Counted from the stretch's first letter, positions 36,138-45,496 are shown. The stretch: 64,000 nt of DNA from Roseovarius sp. THAF27 (GCF_009363655.1 NZ_CP045393.1:2790001-2854000), one strand, 5' to 3'. Numbers and translations: made by a program. The notes: generated by a model from the letters alone, not told the origin.

Positions 36138-37323
36138 CCGCCCTGTCCGGGATATCCACCAGCTTGCCGCGCGGTATCTCGCAGGCCTTGTCGTAAAGCG
36201 GCGTCTCGGCCAGCGTCGCGGCATACAACAGCCCGTCATTGCCCTCGACCATCAGTTCCGTGCCCGGCCCGGCCTCGGCACTGTCCATCAGCGCATAGCC
36301 AATCCCGTGCCCAAGGTAGGGCGAGGTCGCCCCGGCGGTCACCCGCCCCGCGACCTTGCCGTTCCACTCCACGCGGCCATTCACCCGCGGCTCGCCATCC
36401 GGGCAGACGATCCCGTGCAGGCGCAACCCCTTGTCGGCCTTCTCCAGCGCGGCCTTGCCGATGAAATCGCCCTTGTCCATCGCCACGAACCCGCCCAGCC
36501 CGACATCGTAAGGCGTGGTCGTTTCGTCGAAATCCGAATTGGCGTTCAGGATCCCCGCCTCGATCCGCCGGATATTCATCGAATCCAGTCCGAACATCCG
36601 CATTCCATAAGGCGCGCCAGCCTTTTCCAGATGCGCCCACAGGTCGGCGGCATCGTGATGCGGCTCGGTATAGAATTCCCAGCCCAGCTCGTTGGTGTAT
36701 CCCGTCCGGGTGATCAGCACTTTCTGACCGCCGACATCCACCCACGCGCTGCCGAAATAGCCGAACGGCTCGGGGATGCCATCCTTCGCTGCGTCCTTCA
36801 GCACGTCCATCGCCAGCGGCCCCTGGATCTGGCTCACGTTCACCTCCGGGTCGGTAATCTCCACATCCATCCCCTTTGCGTGCGCCCGCGCCCAGTTGAC
36901 GAAATCCCCGTCCGCCTGCGCGTACCAGAACCGGTCCTCGGCCAGCCGCACGAACACCCCGTCCACGATCAGGCCACCATCGTCGAAACAGGCGATCCCG
37001 TACCCGCAGCGCCCGACTTTCACCTTGGAAATATTGTTGACGAACAAAAGGTTCATCAGCTTTTCCGCATCTGGGCCCTTGAACTCCAGCGGCCACTCGC
37101 CGGTATGCAGGCACGCCGCCTTGGTGCGCAGCAGCCAATAGCCCTCGTCGGTCGGCAGGTCGTCCATGTAGACGCACATGAACCGCCGGTTATAGACGCA
37201 GTAATGCGGACCATGTTTTGCCTCGATCGCGTGATACGCGTGGCGGCGCAGGTTGAAATCCCACCCCGCGCCGGGCCGTGAGGTGATCAGGTCGCGCGTC
37301 TTCCCGTCGCTCGAAGTCATCAT
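36133..37323 (-). CDS. GcvT-family aminomethyltransferase-like protein
   Basis: 396 residues. Folate-dependent GcvT fold: VNNISKVKVGRCGYGIACFD, LITRTGYTNELGWEFYTEP and the C-terminal GRVTAGATSPYLGHGIGYAL. Relatives move a methyl or methylene group from glycine, dimethylglycine, sarcosine or DMSP to tetrahydrofolate. ATGA overlap with the Rieske gene says the two act in one pathway. I infer demethylation of an N-methylated amine; DMSP demethylase is another possibility. Confidence 0.8.
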   Translation of the reverse strand: MMTSSDGKTRDLITSRPGAGWDFNLRRHAYHAIEAKHGPHYCVYNRRFMCVYMDDLPTDEGYWLLRTKAACLHTGEWPLEFKGPDAEKLMNLLFVNNISKVKVGRCGYGIACFDDGGLIVDGVFVRLAEDRFWYAQADGDFVNWARAHAKGMDVEITDPEVNVSQIQGPLAMDVLKDAAKDGIPEPFGYFGSAWVDVGGQKVLITRTGYTNELGWEFYTEPHHDAADLWAHLEKAGAPYGMRMFGLDSMNIRRIEAGILNANSDFDETTTPYDVGLGGFVAMDKGDFIGKAALEKADKGLRLHGIVCPDGEPRVNGRVEWNGKVAGRVTAGATSPYLGHGIGYALMDSAEAGPGTELMVEGNDGLLYAATLAETPLYDKACEIPRGKLVDIPDRAA

Positions 37324-38474
37324 GGCTCTGCCTCCGGGTCCAGCCGCGCGCCCAGCGCCCCGGCCACCAGCTTCTGGAAATGGTGCACCGCGTGCTCGCT
37401 CAGCTCGGTCAGTCCCTCGTCGACAACAAAACGCCCCTGGTTGTACCCGCTCGATTTCAGCCCCTTCTGCACGCTCTCGCACAACCCAATATCCTCGGGC
37501 TGCAACACGTCCTTCTGATAGTTGATCGCATCACGCAGCTGCTGCGTGACCTCGCCGTCCTTCACGAACCAGTCCTGATACTCGACACAGTGCTCCGGCG
37601 CCGTCGGGTTCATCTGAAGCACCGACAGGTTCGCCTCGCCCGGATAAGCCCAGATGGTGAAGTTCGGCCACACGAACCAGCCGGCATAGCCAAAATCCAC
37701 GTCGCCCGCCTCGAACTTGTAGGCCCGCGCGTTCATCGTCCTCGGCTGCCCCGCGCACTGGCTCGAATACAGCCCGCACGTGATCGTGCGATAGCTGTCC
37801 ATGTCCACCAGATCGACGAAATCGTGGTGCGCGGGCGCGCAGTGATAGCACTCCAGAAAGTTGTCCATCAGCACTTTCCAGTTCGCCTCGACCTCGTAGG
37901 TGTCGCGCTGCGCGAACTGCAAATCGTCGACCGAAGGAACATAATGCCGGATCTCACGCTCCAACTCGCCCATCTGTTCGGCGAATGGCATCGCGTTTTC
38001 ATCCAGATTGACGAGGACAAGCCCGCAGAACACCTCCACCTTCACCGGCTTCAGCGAAAACTCCTCCTTGCGGAACCCCTCGACATTCTCGGTATTCCGC
38101 GCCGAGCGCAGCTTGCCGTCAAAGTCGAACGCCCAGGCGTGATAGGGGCAGGTGATGATGTTCTTCTTACCCGTCCCGCTCACCAGCTCATGCCCCCGGT
38201 GCGGACACACGTTGAAGAACGCGTTCAACTCGCCGGTGCGGCTGCGCGCCACGAACACGTTCTGCTCGTGGATCTTCACCGTCAGGAACTGCCCCGGCTC
38301 CGCCACCTGGCTGACATGACCGGCATAGTACCAGGTCTTGTAGAAAATCGCGTCCTTCTCCGCCGCCCAGATATCGGGGTCGTGGTAGAACCGCGCCGGC
38401 AGGGTGTAGGAATTCTTTGGATCGGCCCGGAACGGCATGTCGCCGGGCATAAGGTTCAATGTCTGAAGGGTCAT
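37320..38474 (-). CDS. Rieske non-haem iron oxygenase, alpha subunit
   Basis: 384 residues. Rieske 2Fe-2S ligands CPHRGH...CPYHAW (residues about 90-112) and mononuclear-iron region NWKVLMDNFLECYHCAPAH. This layout is shared by GbcA/CntA/stachydrine-demethylase-type oxygenases that remove a methyl or cleave quaternary amines. A separate reductase is not visible nearby. Divergent from a LysR gene and close to a betaine-type importer, hence my guess at a betaine-like substrate. Confidence 0.83.
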   Translation of the reverse strand: MTLQTLNLMPGDMPFRADPKNSYTLPARFYHDPDIWAAEKDAIFYKTWYYAGHVSQVAEPGQFLTVKIHEQNVFVARSRTGELNAFFNVCPHRGHELVSGTGKKNIITCPYHAWAFDFDGKLRSARNTENVEGFRKEEFSLKPVKVEVFCGLVLVNLDENAMPFAEQMGELEREIRHYVPSVDDLQFAQRDTYEVEANWKVLMDNFLECYHCAPAHHDFVDLVDMDSYRTITCGLYSSQCAGQPRTMNARAYKFEAGDVDFGYAGWFVWPNFTIWAYPGEANLSVLQMNPTAPEHCVEYQDWFVKDGEVTQQLRDAINYQKDVLQPEDIGLCESVQKGLKSSGYNQGRFVVDEGLTELSEHAVHHFQKLVAGALGARLDPEAEP

Positions 38475-38520
38475 GGCGCACTCCGATCTGGCTGTTGACA
38501 GTCTCAGCCATTACCGGGGA

Positions 38521-38546
38521 TCATGACAAACGCTCTTTTCTCATGA
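38521..38546. promoter_or_regulatory. Candidate operator between the Rieske and LysR genes
   Basis: Two TCATGA palindromes 20 bp apart (38521-38526, 38541-38546), two helical turns, in the 91-bp divergent gap. Suits binding by the adjacent LysR protein, but no data beyond position and spacing. Confidence 0.35.
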
Positions 38547-38565
38547 ATTTGCCCAAGCTTGACTT

Positions 38566-39447
38566 ATGCCAAAACCACATCTGCCACCGCTGGACCTGAT
38601 GGAACCGTTCGAGGCCGCCGCACGTCTCGGCAGCTTCACCCGCGCCGCCGACGAGCTGTCCGTCACCCAATCCGCAATCTCCCAGCGTGTGCGCAAGCTC
38701 GAGGCGCTTCTCGACACGCAACTGTTCGAACGCGGCCACCGCACCATCACCCTCACCCCCGAGGGCCGCGAACTGCTGATCGGCGTCCGCGCCGCGCTTC
38801 AGCACATGACGGCAGCCACCCGCGCCCTCAGACAGCGCGACGACCGCCCCCGCATACGCCTCGGCGCGGACACCTCGATGGCGCAACTCTGGCTCACCCC
38901 ACGCCTGGCCCCGGCCCTGGCAGACAGCCCGCCGCTCATGCTCGACCTGCTGGCCTCCGACACGGAGTCCGAGCTTATGACGGCGGATATCGCCCTCCTG
39001 CACGGCGCGGGCAACTGGCCCGGCTTTACCGCCACGCGGCTCTTCGCCGACGCGGTCTTTCCCGTCTGCACCCCGGACTTTCTCCGGCACACCCCGCTCG
39101 GCACACTCGAAGACCTGCTCACCGCGCCCCTTAGCGACCTCGACTACATCCATTGGAACTGGATGAACTGGGGCATCTGGCTGACCGAGGCGGGCCTCGA
39201 CCCGACCCGCGCGACCACGCTCATGCGTACCAACAGCTACATGGCAAAGCTCGATGCCGCCCGTGCAGGTCTCGGTGTCGCGCTCGCGTGGGAAGGCCAG
39301 CTGACCGAGGACCTCAGGACAGGCCGCCTCGTCCGCCCCGTCGACCACGCCGTCACCCCGCCCTTCGGCTACTACCTGATCCTGCGCGACACCGCCGAAC
39401 CTGCCGCGCGCCAACTGGCTCAGAACCTCCTCCGTGCTGAAACCTGA
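38566..39447 (+). CDS. LysR-family regulator
   Basis: 293 residues. N-terminal winged HTH (SFTRAADELSVTQSAISQRV) and a C-terminal effector domain of the GcvA/AmpR type (YIHWNWMNWGIW...). Divergent from the Rieske/GcvT operon, so probably its activator. Confidence 0.88.
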   Translation: MPKPHLPPLDLMEPFEAAARLGSFTRAADELSVTQSAISQRVRKLEALLDTQLFERGHRTITLTPEGRELLIGVRAALQHMTAATRALRQRDDRPRIRLGADTSMAQLWLTPRLAPALADSPPLMLDLLASDTESELMTADIALLHGAGNWPGFTATRLFADAVFPVCTPDFLRHTPLGTLEDLLTAPLSDLDYIHWNWMNWGIWLTEAGLDPTRATTLMRTNSYMAKLDAARAGLGVALAWEGQLTEDLRTGRLVRPVDHAVTPPFGYYLILRDTAEPAARQLAQNLLRAET

Positions 39448-39601
39448 CCCGCTCCGCCCTATTTCGCACCGCGGCCTTTGCATTTCTCGCCGCCCACATG
39501 CTCAATTCCGACGCGCGTACCAGAGCCGCCTTGGCAAGCCCCGCGCCGCCTGTTTAACTGTCGGCCGACATCAGACTCACCCCAAGCCAAGAGGTCTTCC
39601 C

Positions 39602-40459
39602 ATGCGCTACCTCGCGCCAACCACGCTGGATGACGCCATCCAGCTGCTCAGCGGCGATCCCGGCGACTGCCGCGTGCTCGCCGGCGGCACCGACCTGCTC
39701 GTCCGCCTGCGCTCCGGCGATGCCGAACCCGACAGCATCCTCGACATCAAGCGCATCGACGACCTGCGCCAGATCACGCCCGAGGATGGCGGCTGGCGCA
39801 TCGGTGCCGCGGTCTCTTCCGCCGAAATGAACGAGCACAAGGACCTGAAAGCCGACTACCCCGGCGTCTGCGAGGCCGCCGACCTCATCGGCTCCACCCA
39901 GATCCAGGGCCGCTGCACGCTCGCCGGCAATCTCTGCAACGCCTCTCCCGCCGCCGACTCCGTGCCCGCGATGGTCGCCGTCCGCGCCGTGGCCCGCGTC
40001 GCAGGCCCGAACGGTACCCGCGACGTGGCCGTAGAAGATATTCCCACCGGCCCCGGCAAGACCTCACTGGAAAAGGGCGAATTCGTCGCCTCGATCTTTT
40101 TGCCCGCCAAGCCCGAGCGCTCGGGCGACGCCTACCTGCGCTTCATACCGCGCACCGAGATGGACATCGCCGTGGTGGGCTGCGGCCTGTCGCTCGCCCT
40201 CGATGCAGACGGCACCTGCACCGACGCCCGCGTCTCGCTCGGCGCGGTGGGCCCCAAGGTCATGGTGGTCGACGCCGCCGCCGAGGCCCTCATCGGCACG
40301 AAACTCGGCGACGCCGCGATGCAGGCACTGGCCAAGGCCTGCTCGGACGCCGCCTCCCCCATCGCCGACAAGCGCGGCACGGTCGAGTTCCGCACGCATG
40401 TGGCCGGCGTTCTCGCCCGCCGCGCCGCCGCCATCGCCAAGACCCGCGCAGAAGGATAA
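39602..40459 (+). CDS. Molybdenum hydroxylase FAD subunit (CoxM-like)
   Basis: 285 residues. FAD-binding PCMH fold: VLAGGTDLLVRLRSG near residue 30 and STQIQGRCTLAGNLCNASPA near 105. Transfers electrons from the iron-sulfur subunit to an acceptor. ATG 39602 begins MRYLAPTTLDDA, typical for the family. First of three genes forming a CoxMSL-type complex. Confidence 0.9.
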   Translation: MRYLAPTTLDDAIQLLSGDPGDCRVLAGGTDLLVRLRSGDAEPDSILDIKRIDDLRQITPEDGGWRIGAAVSSAEMNEHKDLKADYPGVCEAADLIGSTQIQGRCTLAGNLCNASPAADSVPAMVAVRAVARVAGPNGTRDVAVEDIPTGPGKTSLEKGEFVASIFLPAKPERSGDAYLRFIPRTEMDIAVVGCGLSLALDADGTCTDARVSLGAVGPKVMVVDAAAEALIGTKLGDAAMQALAKACSDAASPIADKRGTVEFRTHVAGVLARRAAAIAKTRAEG

Positions 40460-40465
40460 GCAGAC

Positions 40466-40945
40466 ATGAGCAACATCCACGTCACCACCACGATCAACGG
40501 CGACCCCACCGAATATCTCTGCGCGCCCGATGAAACCCTGCTCGACGTCCTGCGCGACCGTCTCGGCATGACCGGCTCCAAGGAAGGCTGCGGCACCGGC
40601 GATTGCGGCGCCTGCTCGGTCACCGTCAATGGCCGCCTCGTCTGTTCCTGCCTGATGCTGGGGGCCGAGGCCGAAGGCGCCAAGATCGAGACCATCGAGG
40701 GCATGGCCCAGGGCGATCAGCTGCATCCCCTCCAGCAGAAGTTCATCGAACACGCAGCACTTCAGTGCGGCATCTGCACCCCGGGCATCCTCGTCGCCGC
40801 CAAGTCGCTCTTGGAGAAAAACCCCGACCCGACCGAGGAAGAAGCCCGCTACTGGCTCGCCGGCAACCTCTGCCGCTGCACGGGCTATGACAAGATCATC
40901 CGCGCCGTGCTCGACACGGCCGCCGACCTCAGAAAGGCATCCTGA
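40466..40945 (+). CDS. Molybdenum hydroxylase iron-sulfur subunit (CoxS-like)
   Basis: 159 residues with two 2Fe-2S sites: GCGTGDCGACSV plus the later CSC in the plant-ferredoxin domain, and CGICTPG...CRCTGYD in the helical domain. Carries electrons from the molybdenum centre to FAD. TGATG overlap with the large subunit. Confidence 0.93.
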   Translation: MSNIHVTTTINGDPTEYLCAPDETLLDVLRDRLGMTGSKEGCGTGDCGACSVTVNGRLVCSCLMLGAEAEGAKIETIEGMAQGDQLHPLQQKFIEHAALQCGICTPGILVAAKSLLEKNPDPTEEEARYWLAGNLCRCTGYDKIIRAVLDTAADLRKAS

Positions 40946-43197
40946 TGGCACTCGACAACAAACAGGTCCTCGACACCCAGCAATTCAAGATCGTCGGCAC
41001 GCGCCCCCTGCGCCCCGATGGCATCGACAAGGTCACCGGCAAGGCCCGCTTCGGCGCCGACATCACCGCGCCGGGGATGCTGATCGGCAAGGTGCTGCGC
41101 AGCCCGCACGCCCATGCCCGCATCAAATCCATCGACACCTCCGCCGCCGAGGCCATCGAAGGCGTCCATGCCGTCGTCACTCGCGCCGACTTCGCAAATA
41201 TCGAACCCGGCGACGACGTCTTCGACATCTTCGACAACTGCATGGCCGGGGAAAAGGCGCTCTATGACGGCCACGCCGTCGCCGCCGTCGCCGCCAGCTC
41301 GGGCCACATCGCCAAGAAGGCGCTGAAGGCGATCAAGATCGACTACGAGGTGCTCGACCACGTCACCGACGTCGACAAGGCGATCGACGATGGCGCCCCC
41401 GTCCTCCATGAGGGCCGCGCCGACGAATCCGTGCCCGAAGGCGCCTCGCCCAACATCATGGCCCGATACGAGTTCGGTCATGGCGACATCGACGCTGGCT
41501 TATCCGAGGCCGACGAGGTCATCGAACGCAGCTACCGCACCGAGGCCACGCATCAGGGATACATTGAACCCCATGCCTGCCTTGCCCAAATGAGCCAGGA
41601 CGGCCAGGCCGATCTGTGGTGCTGCACCCAAGGGCACTACATGGTGCGCAACACCTGCGCCGCGATCATGGGGCTGGACCAGGGCCAGTTGCGCGTCACC
41701 GCCTCGGAAATCGGTGGCGGTTTCGGCGGCAAGACGGCGGTCTTCCTAGAACCCGTGGCCCTGATGCTGGCCCGCAAATCCTCGCGGCCCGTCAAGATGG
41801 TGATGACCCGCTCCGAAGTGCTGCGCGCCACCGGCCCCACAGCCTCCTCGTCGGTCGACATCCGCATCGGCATGACCAAGGACGGCCGCATCACCGCCGG
41901 TTTCGCCGAACTGCGCTATCAGGGCGGCGCCTATCCCGGCTCGCCGGTCGAAATGGGCTCCATGTCCGCCTTCGCGCCCTATGACCTGGAAAACGTGAAA
42001 ACCGTTGGCTGGGATATTGTCAGCAACCGCCCCAAACAGGCCGCCTACCGCGCTCCCGGCGCGCCAATGGCCGCCTTTGCGGTGGAATCCGCCATTGACG
42101 AACTGGCCAAGGGCCTCGGCCTCGACCCTCTGGAGGTCCGCCTGAAAAACGCCGCCCGCGAAGGCACCAAGGCCTCCTATGGCCCCACCTATCCCGCCAT
42201 CGGGCTCGAGGCGACGTTGCGCACCGCCAAGGACCACCCGCACTGGACGGCGCCCTTGGGCCCCAATCAGGGCCGGGGCGTCGCCTGCGGTTTCTGGTTC
42301 AACTTCGGCGGCGACACCTGCGTGACGCTCAACATCACGCCCGACGGCACGGTGACCGTCTCCGAGGGCAATCCCGACATCGGCGGCTCCCGCGCGTCGA
42401 TGTCGATGATGGCGGCCGAGGAACTGGGCATCCCCTACAACAAGGTCCGCACCATCGTGGCCGACACCGGCTCCCTGGGCCAGAACGAGGTCACCGACGG
42501 CTCGCGCGTGACCTTCGCCGTGGGCCTCGCCACCATCGAGGCCGCCCGCGCCGCCAAGCGCGAGATGTGCCGCCGCGTGGCCAAGCTCTGGGACATCGAT
42601 GAGGACGCCGTGGAATGGCGCGACGGCGCGGTCCACCCCACCGGCCACAACGCCGGCAGTCATGATCCCATGACCCTCGCCGAGATTGCCGCCATCGCCT
42701 CGAACACCGGCGGACCCATCGCCGGCCACCACGAGGCCAATCCCGAAGGCGCCGGCGTCTCTTTCGCCACCCACATGGTGGACACCGAGGTCGACCCCGA
42801 GACCGGCGCGGTGAAGATCCTGCGCTACACGGTCTTCCAGGACGCCGGCAAGGCCGTCCACCCGGCCTACGTCGAAGGCCAGTTCCAGGGCGGCGCCACG
42901 CAGGGCATCGGCTGGGCACTGAACGAGGAGTACATCTACGGCGAGGACGGCACGCTGCAGAACGCGGGCTTCCTCGATTACCGCATTCCCGTCGCCTCGG
43001 ACCTGCCGATGATCGACACGGTCATCCTGGAAATCCCCAACCCCGGCCACCCCTACGGCGTGCGCGGGGTTGGCGAAACCTCCATCGTGCCGCCCCTCGC
43101 GGCCATCGCCAACGCGGTCTCCGCGGCGGCGGGCGTGCGCATGACCGACCTGCCCATGTCGCCGCCCAAGGTGCTCAAGGCGATGCACGACAAGTAA
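40945..43197 (+). CDS. Molybdenum hydroxylase large subunit (XDH/CoxL family)
   Basis: 750 residues. Binds the molybdopterin cofactor: EIGGGFGGKTAVFLEPVA, QAAYRAPGAPMAAFAVES, and the catalytic glutamate in GVRGVGETSIVPPLAA near the C-terminus. The form-I carbon-monoxide dehydrogenase motif AYRCSFR is absent; AYRAPG is seen instead. So this is an aldehyde/xanthine-dehydrogenase-like hydroxylase of unknown substrate rather than a CO dehydrogenase. Confidence 0.9.
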   Translation: MALDNKQVLDTQQFKIVGTRPLRPDGIDKVTGKARFGADITAPGMLIGKVLRSPHAHARIKSIDTSAAEAIEGVHAVVTRADFANIEPGDDVFDIFDNCMAGEKALYDGHAVAAVAASSGHIAKKALKAIKIDYEVLDHVTDVDKAIDDGAPVLHEGRADESVPEGASPNIMARYEFGHGDIDAGLSEADEVIERSYRTEATHQGYIEPHACLAQMSQDGQADLWCCTQGHYMVRNTCAAIMGLDQGQLRVTASEIGGGFGGKTAVFLEPVALMLARKSSRPVKMVMTRSEVLRATGPTASSSVDIRIGMTKDGRITAGFAELRYQGGAYPGSPVEMGSMSAFAPYDLENVKTVGWDIVSNRPKQAAYRAPGAPMAAFAVESAIDELAKGLGLDPLEVRLKNAAREGTKASYGPTYPAIGLEATLRTAKDHPHWTAPLGPNQGRGVACGFWFNFGGDTCVTLNITPDGTVTVSEGNPDIGGSRASMSMMAAEELGIPYNKVRTIVADTGSLGQNEVTDGSRVTFAVGLATIEAARAAKREMCRRVAKLWDIDEDAVEWRDGAVHPTGHNAGSHDPMTLAEIAAIASNTGGPIAGHHEANPEGAGVSFATHMVDTEVDPETGAVKILRYTVFQDAGKAVHPAYVEGQFQGGATQGIGWALNEEYIYGEDGTLQNAGFLDYRIPVASDLPMIDTVILEIPNPGHPYGVRGVGETSIVPPLAAIANAVSAAAGVRMTDLPMSPPKVLKAMHDK

Positions 43198-43206
43198 TCA
43201 CGGGAC

Positions 43207-43233
43207 AGGCCCCGGACCAACTCCGGGGCCTTT
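43207..43233 (+). terminator. Terminator after the molybdenum hydroxylase operon
   Basis: AGGCCCCGGA pairs with TCCGGGGCCT across a 5-nt loop, followed by TTT, 10 bp after the large-subunit stop. Confidence 0.8.
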
Positions 43234-43242
43234 CCGAAACCC

Positions 43243-43265
43243 GTAGGGTGGGTGAAAACCCACGC
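43243..43265. repeat. Single palindrome of the GTAGG family, copy 2
   Basis: GTAGG followed by GTGGGT-GAAA-ACCCAC. Half of the doublet structure seen at 12198 and 56064. Confidence 0.65.
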
Positions 43266-43390
43266 GCCTCGACCCGCGCAAAGCGGCAGGCACCCCCCAT
43301 TTGCCGGCGCAAACCGCCGCCGATTGAACCCGCCCCCACGCATCGCCGACCCACTCCCGACACTTGTTGAAAGAAATGGGAGACGCCCCG

Positions 43391-45130
43391 ATGCCAACGC
43401 ATTACCTCACCGGATTCGACGATCTGCTCGGCTTTGGCAAAGGCGACGACACCGTCTATGCCTTCGGCGGCGACGACTACCTCTTCGGAAATGACGGAAA
43501 CGACTACCTGCTCGGCATGGACGGCGAGGACACCATTCTCGGCGGTTATGGCTCCGATATCGTCGATGGCGGGGATGGCGACGACGTCATCTACGGCGGT
43601 CTTCCCGGCGGCGCCGATGTCGGCTCCAACGTGCTCTTCGGCGGCGCGGGCGAGGACCTCATCTATGCCGGCGACGACGGCGATTTCATCGACGGCGGCA
43701 CCGGTCGGGACAAGATCATCGGCGCGGCCGGGGCCGACACCATTTTCGGCGGCGCAGGCAGCGACCGCATCGAGGCCGGCGGCGGCCATGACAGCATCGA
43801 GAGCGGCACGGGTTTCGATTTCATCCTCGGCGGCGCCGGCAACGATACCGTGCATGGCGGCGACAGCCGCGACACCATCAAGGGCGGATCCGGGAACGAC
43901 CACCTTTCCGGTGACGACGGCAGCGACGAGTTGCACGGCAACAGCGGCGACGACAATATATTCGGCGGCGACGGCAACGACCGGCTATTCGGCGGCAGGG
44001 ATAACGATTTCCTCCACGGCGGTTGCGGCAACGACACGCTCGATGGCGGCTCCGGCGACGACTGGATCATCGGCGGCGAAGGCCCCAATCCCGGCGACGG
44101 CCTCTACGGCTATGACGATGTTGCCTATGGCGGGGCGGGCAACGACTATATCTATACCGGCTCGGGCAATGACACCGCCGATGGCGGCACCGGCAACGAC
44201 ACGATCTATTCCGGCTCGGGCCAGGACGTGATCTATGGCGGCCTTGGCGACGACCTGATCCACGCCACCGATCCGCCCGATGGCTTTTTGGAAGGGCTCA
44301 GCCGGTACCGTCCCACGCTGGATGACAGGATCTTTGCCGGAGACGGCGACAACACCATCCATTCCGGCGCGGGCAACGACCTGGTGACATCGGGCGACGG
44401 AAACGACTACATCCGCTCGACCAACGGCAGCGACACGGTCCACTCAGGCGACGGGGACGATTTCGTCTGGCTCAGCACATTGTACATTTCCCCGGATCCG
44501 GACCTGCCCCCCTCCCCGACCGAAACCGATCTAGGCGGCGGCGACGACACGTACTATTCCACCGGCTTCAACGACGACATCGTCCAGGGCGGCGACGGCG
44601 AGGATTTCATCTACATCGAGGGCGGCAACAACCTCGTCTTCGGAGGTGCCGGGGCCGACATCATCCAGGGCGGCGACCGCGACAGCGGCAGCACGAAAAG
44701 CGCCCAAGCCTCGCTCGACATCATCTATGGCGGCGACGGCGACGACAGGATCTATGTCTGGGGCGGCAACAACCTCGTGGATGGCGGCGCCGGCAACGAT
44801 ACGATCGACGCCCGCCTGGGCGAGGACCTCACCCTTGGCGGCACGACCCGCATGAACGGCGGCACCGGCGACGACTGGCTGATCGGACGCCGCGGCGAGG
44901 CCGACGAGTTCGTCTTCACCCACGGCGGCGATTTCGGCACCGACGTCATCCGCAGCTTCGACGCCGCGCACGACCGCATCCTGATCGACACGTTCCAGGA
45001 CGATCCGGTCGCATTCACCTCGACCATCGTCGGCACCAGCGTCCATATCGAATTCGAAGGCGACGCCGGCCTGCTCTCCATCGAAGGCGGGGCCTCCACC
45101 TGGAGCGACAGCTACATCGAGTTCATCTGA
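43391..45130 (+). CDS. RTX-type calcium-binding secreted protein
   Basis: 579 residues built almost wholly of GGxGxDxxx nonapeptide repeats (for instance GGDGDDVIYGG, GGSGDDWIIGG), which fold as a calcium-loaded beta roll and mark type I secretion substrates. The C-terminal 90 residues (IRSFDAAHDRILIDTFQDD) form the usual non-repeat secretion end. No signal peptide. Start ATG 43391 has GGGAGA seven bases upstream. No catalytic domain is visible; no T1SS genes are near. Confidence 0.9.
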   Translation: MPTHYLTGFDDLLGFGKGDDTVYAFGGDDYLFGNDGNDYLLGMDGEDTILGGYGSDIVDGGDGDDVIYGGLPGGADVGSNVLFGGAGEDLIYAGDDGDFIDGGTGRDKIIGAAGADTIFGGAGSDRIEAGGGHDSIESGTGFDFILGGAGNDTVHGGDSRDTIKGGSGNDHLSGDDGSDELHGNSGDDNIFGGDGNDRLFGGRDNDFLHGGCGNDTLDGGSGDDWIIGGEGPNPGDGLYGYDDVAYGGAGNDYIYTGSGNDTADGGTGNDTIYSGSGQDVIYGGLGDDLIHATDPPDGFLEGLSRYRPTLDDRIFAGDGDNTIHSGAGNDLVTSGDGNDYIRSTNGSDTVHSGDGDDFVWLSTLYISPDPDLPPSPTETDLGGGDDTYYSTGFNDDIVQGGDGEDFIYIEGGNNLVFGGAGADIIQGGDRDSGSTKSAQASLDIIYGGDGDDRIYVWGGNNLVDGGAGNDTIDARLGEDLTLGGTTRMNGGTGDDWLIGRRGEADEFVFTHGGDFGTDVIRSFDAAHDRILIDTFQDDPVAFTSTIVGTSVHIEFEGDAGLLSIEGGASTWSDSYIEFI

Positions 45131-45157
45131 CTTCCACCGAATGGCGCCCCACCCCCC

Positions 45158-45178
45158 GTCCCGGGCTTGACCCGGGAC
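45158..45178. repeat. CTTGA-loop palindrome, copy 1
   Basis: GTCCCGGG-CTTGA-CCCGGGAC, 24 bp before the start of the MoaD-like gene. Same family as 51608-51628 and 56137-56157. Confidence 0.8.
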
Positions 45179-45201
45179 CTTCCGGCCCCAAGATACCCCT
45201 C

Positions 45202-45447
45202 ATGGTACAAGTCACGATATGGGGTTCGCTCGCCCGGTTCACCGACGACGCCCGCGAGGTCGAGGTCGAGGCGGAAAACCTGCGCCAACTGCTCGACGGG
45301 CTGGCGCAGAAATACCCCGGCCTGAAACCCCAGCTCGAGCGAGGCGTGTCGGTCTCCATCGACGGACGCGTCTACAACGACAACTGGTTCCAGCCCATCC
45401 GGCCCGACAGCGAGGTCGTGCTGCTGGCGCGCCTCAAGGGCGGCTGA
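45202..45447 (+). CDS. MoaD/ThiS-like ubiquitin-fold protein
   Basis: 81 residues ending in the Gly-Gly of LLARLKGG, the tail that is adenylated and thiocarboxylated in sulfur-carrier proteins. The middle ISIDGRVYNDNWFQPIRPDSEV-like stretch (residues about 50-70) fits the fold. Could serve molybdopterin, thiamine or another sulfur transfer. It is near a molybdenum enzyme, but the RTX gene lies between. Confidence 0.75.
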   Translation: MVQVTIWGSLARFTDDAREVEVEAENLRQLLDGLAQKYPGLKPQLERGVSVSIDGRVYNDNWFQPIRPDSEVVLLARLKGG

Positions 45448-45496
45448 CCCGTTTCGACAGCGGCACAGGCTCGCGCAGCGCCGAACCGCACCCGCT

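Noticed and set aside
40945..43197. Form-I carbon monoxide dehydrogenase (coxL)
   Set aside because: The AYRCSFR active-site loop is absent; only the general molybdenum hydroxylase motifs are present.
43391..45130. Direct DNA repeats as a possible CRISPR or satellite array
   Set aside because: The periodicity is 27 bp and in frame with GGxGxD nonapeptides, so it is explained by RTX protein repeats.
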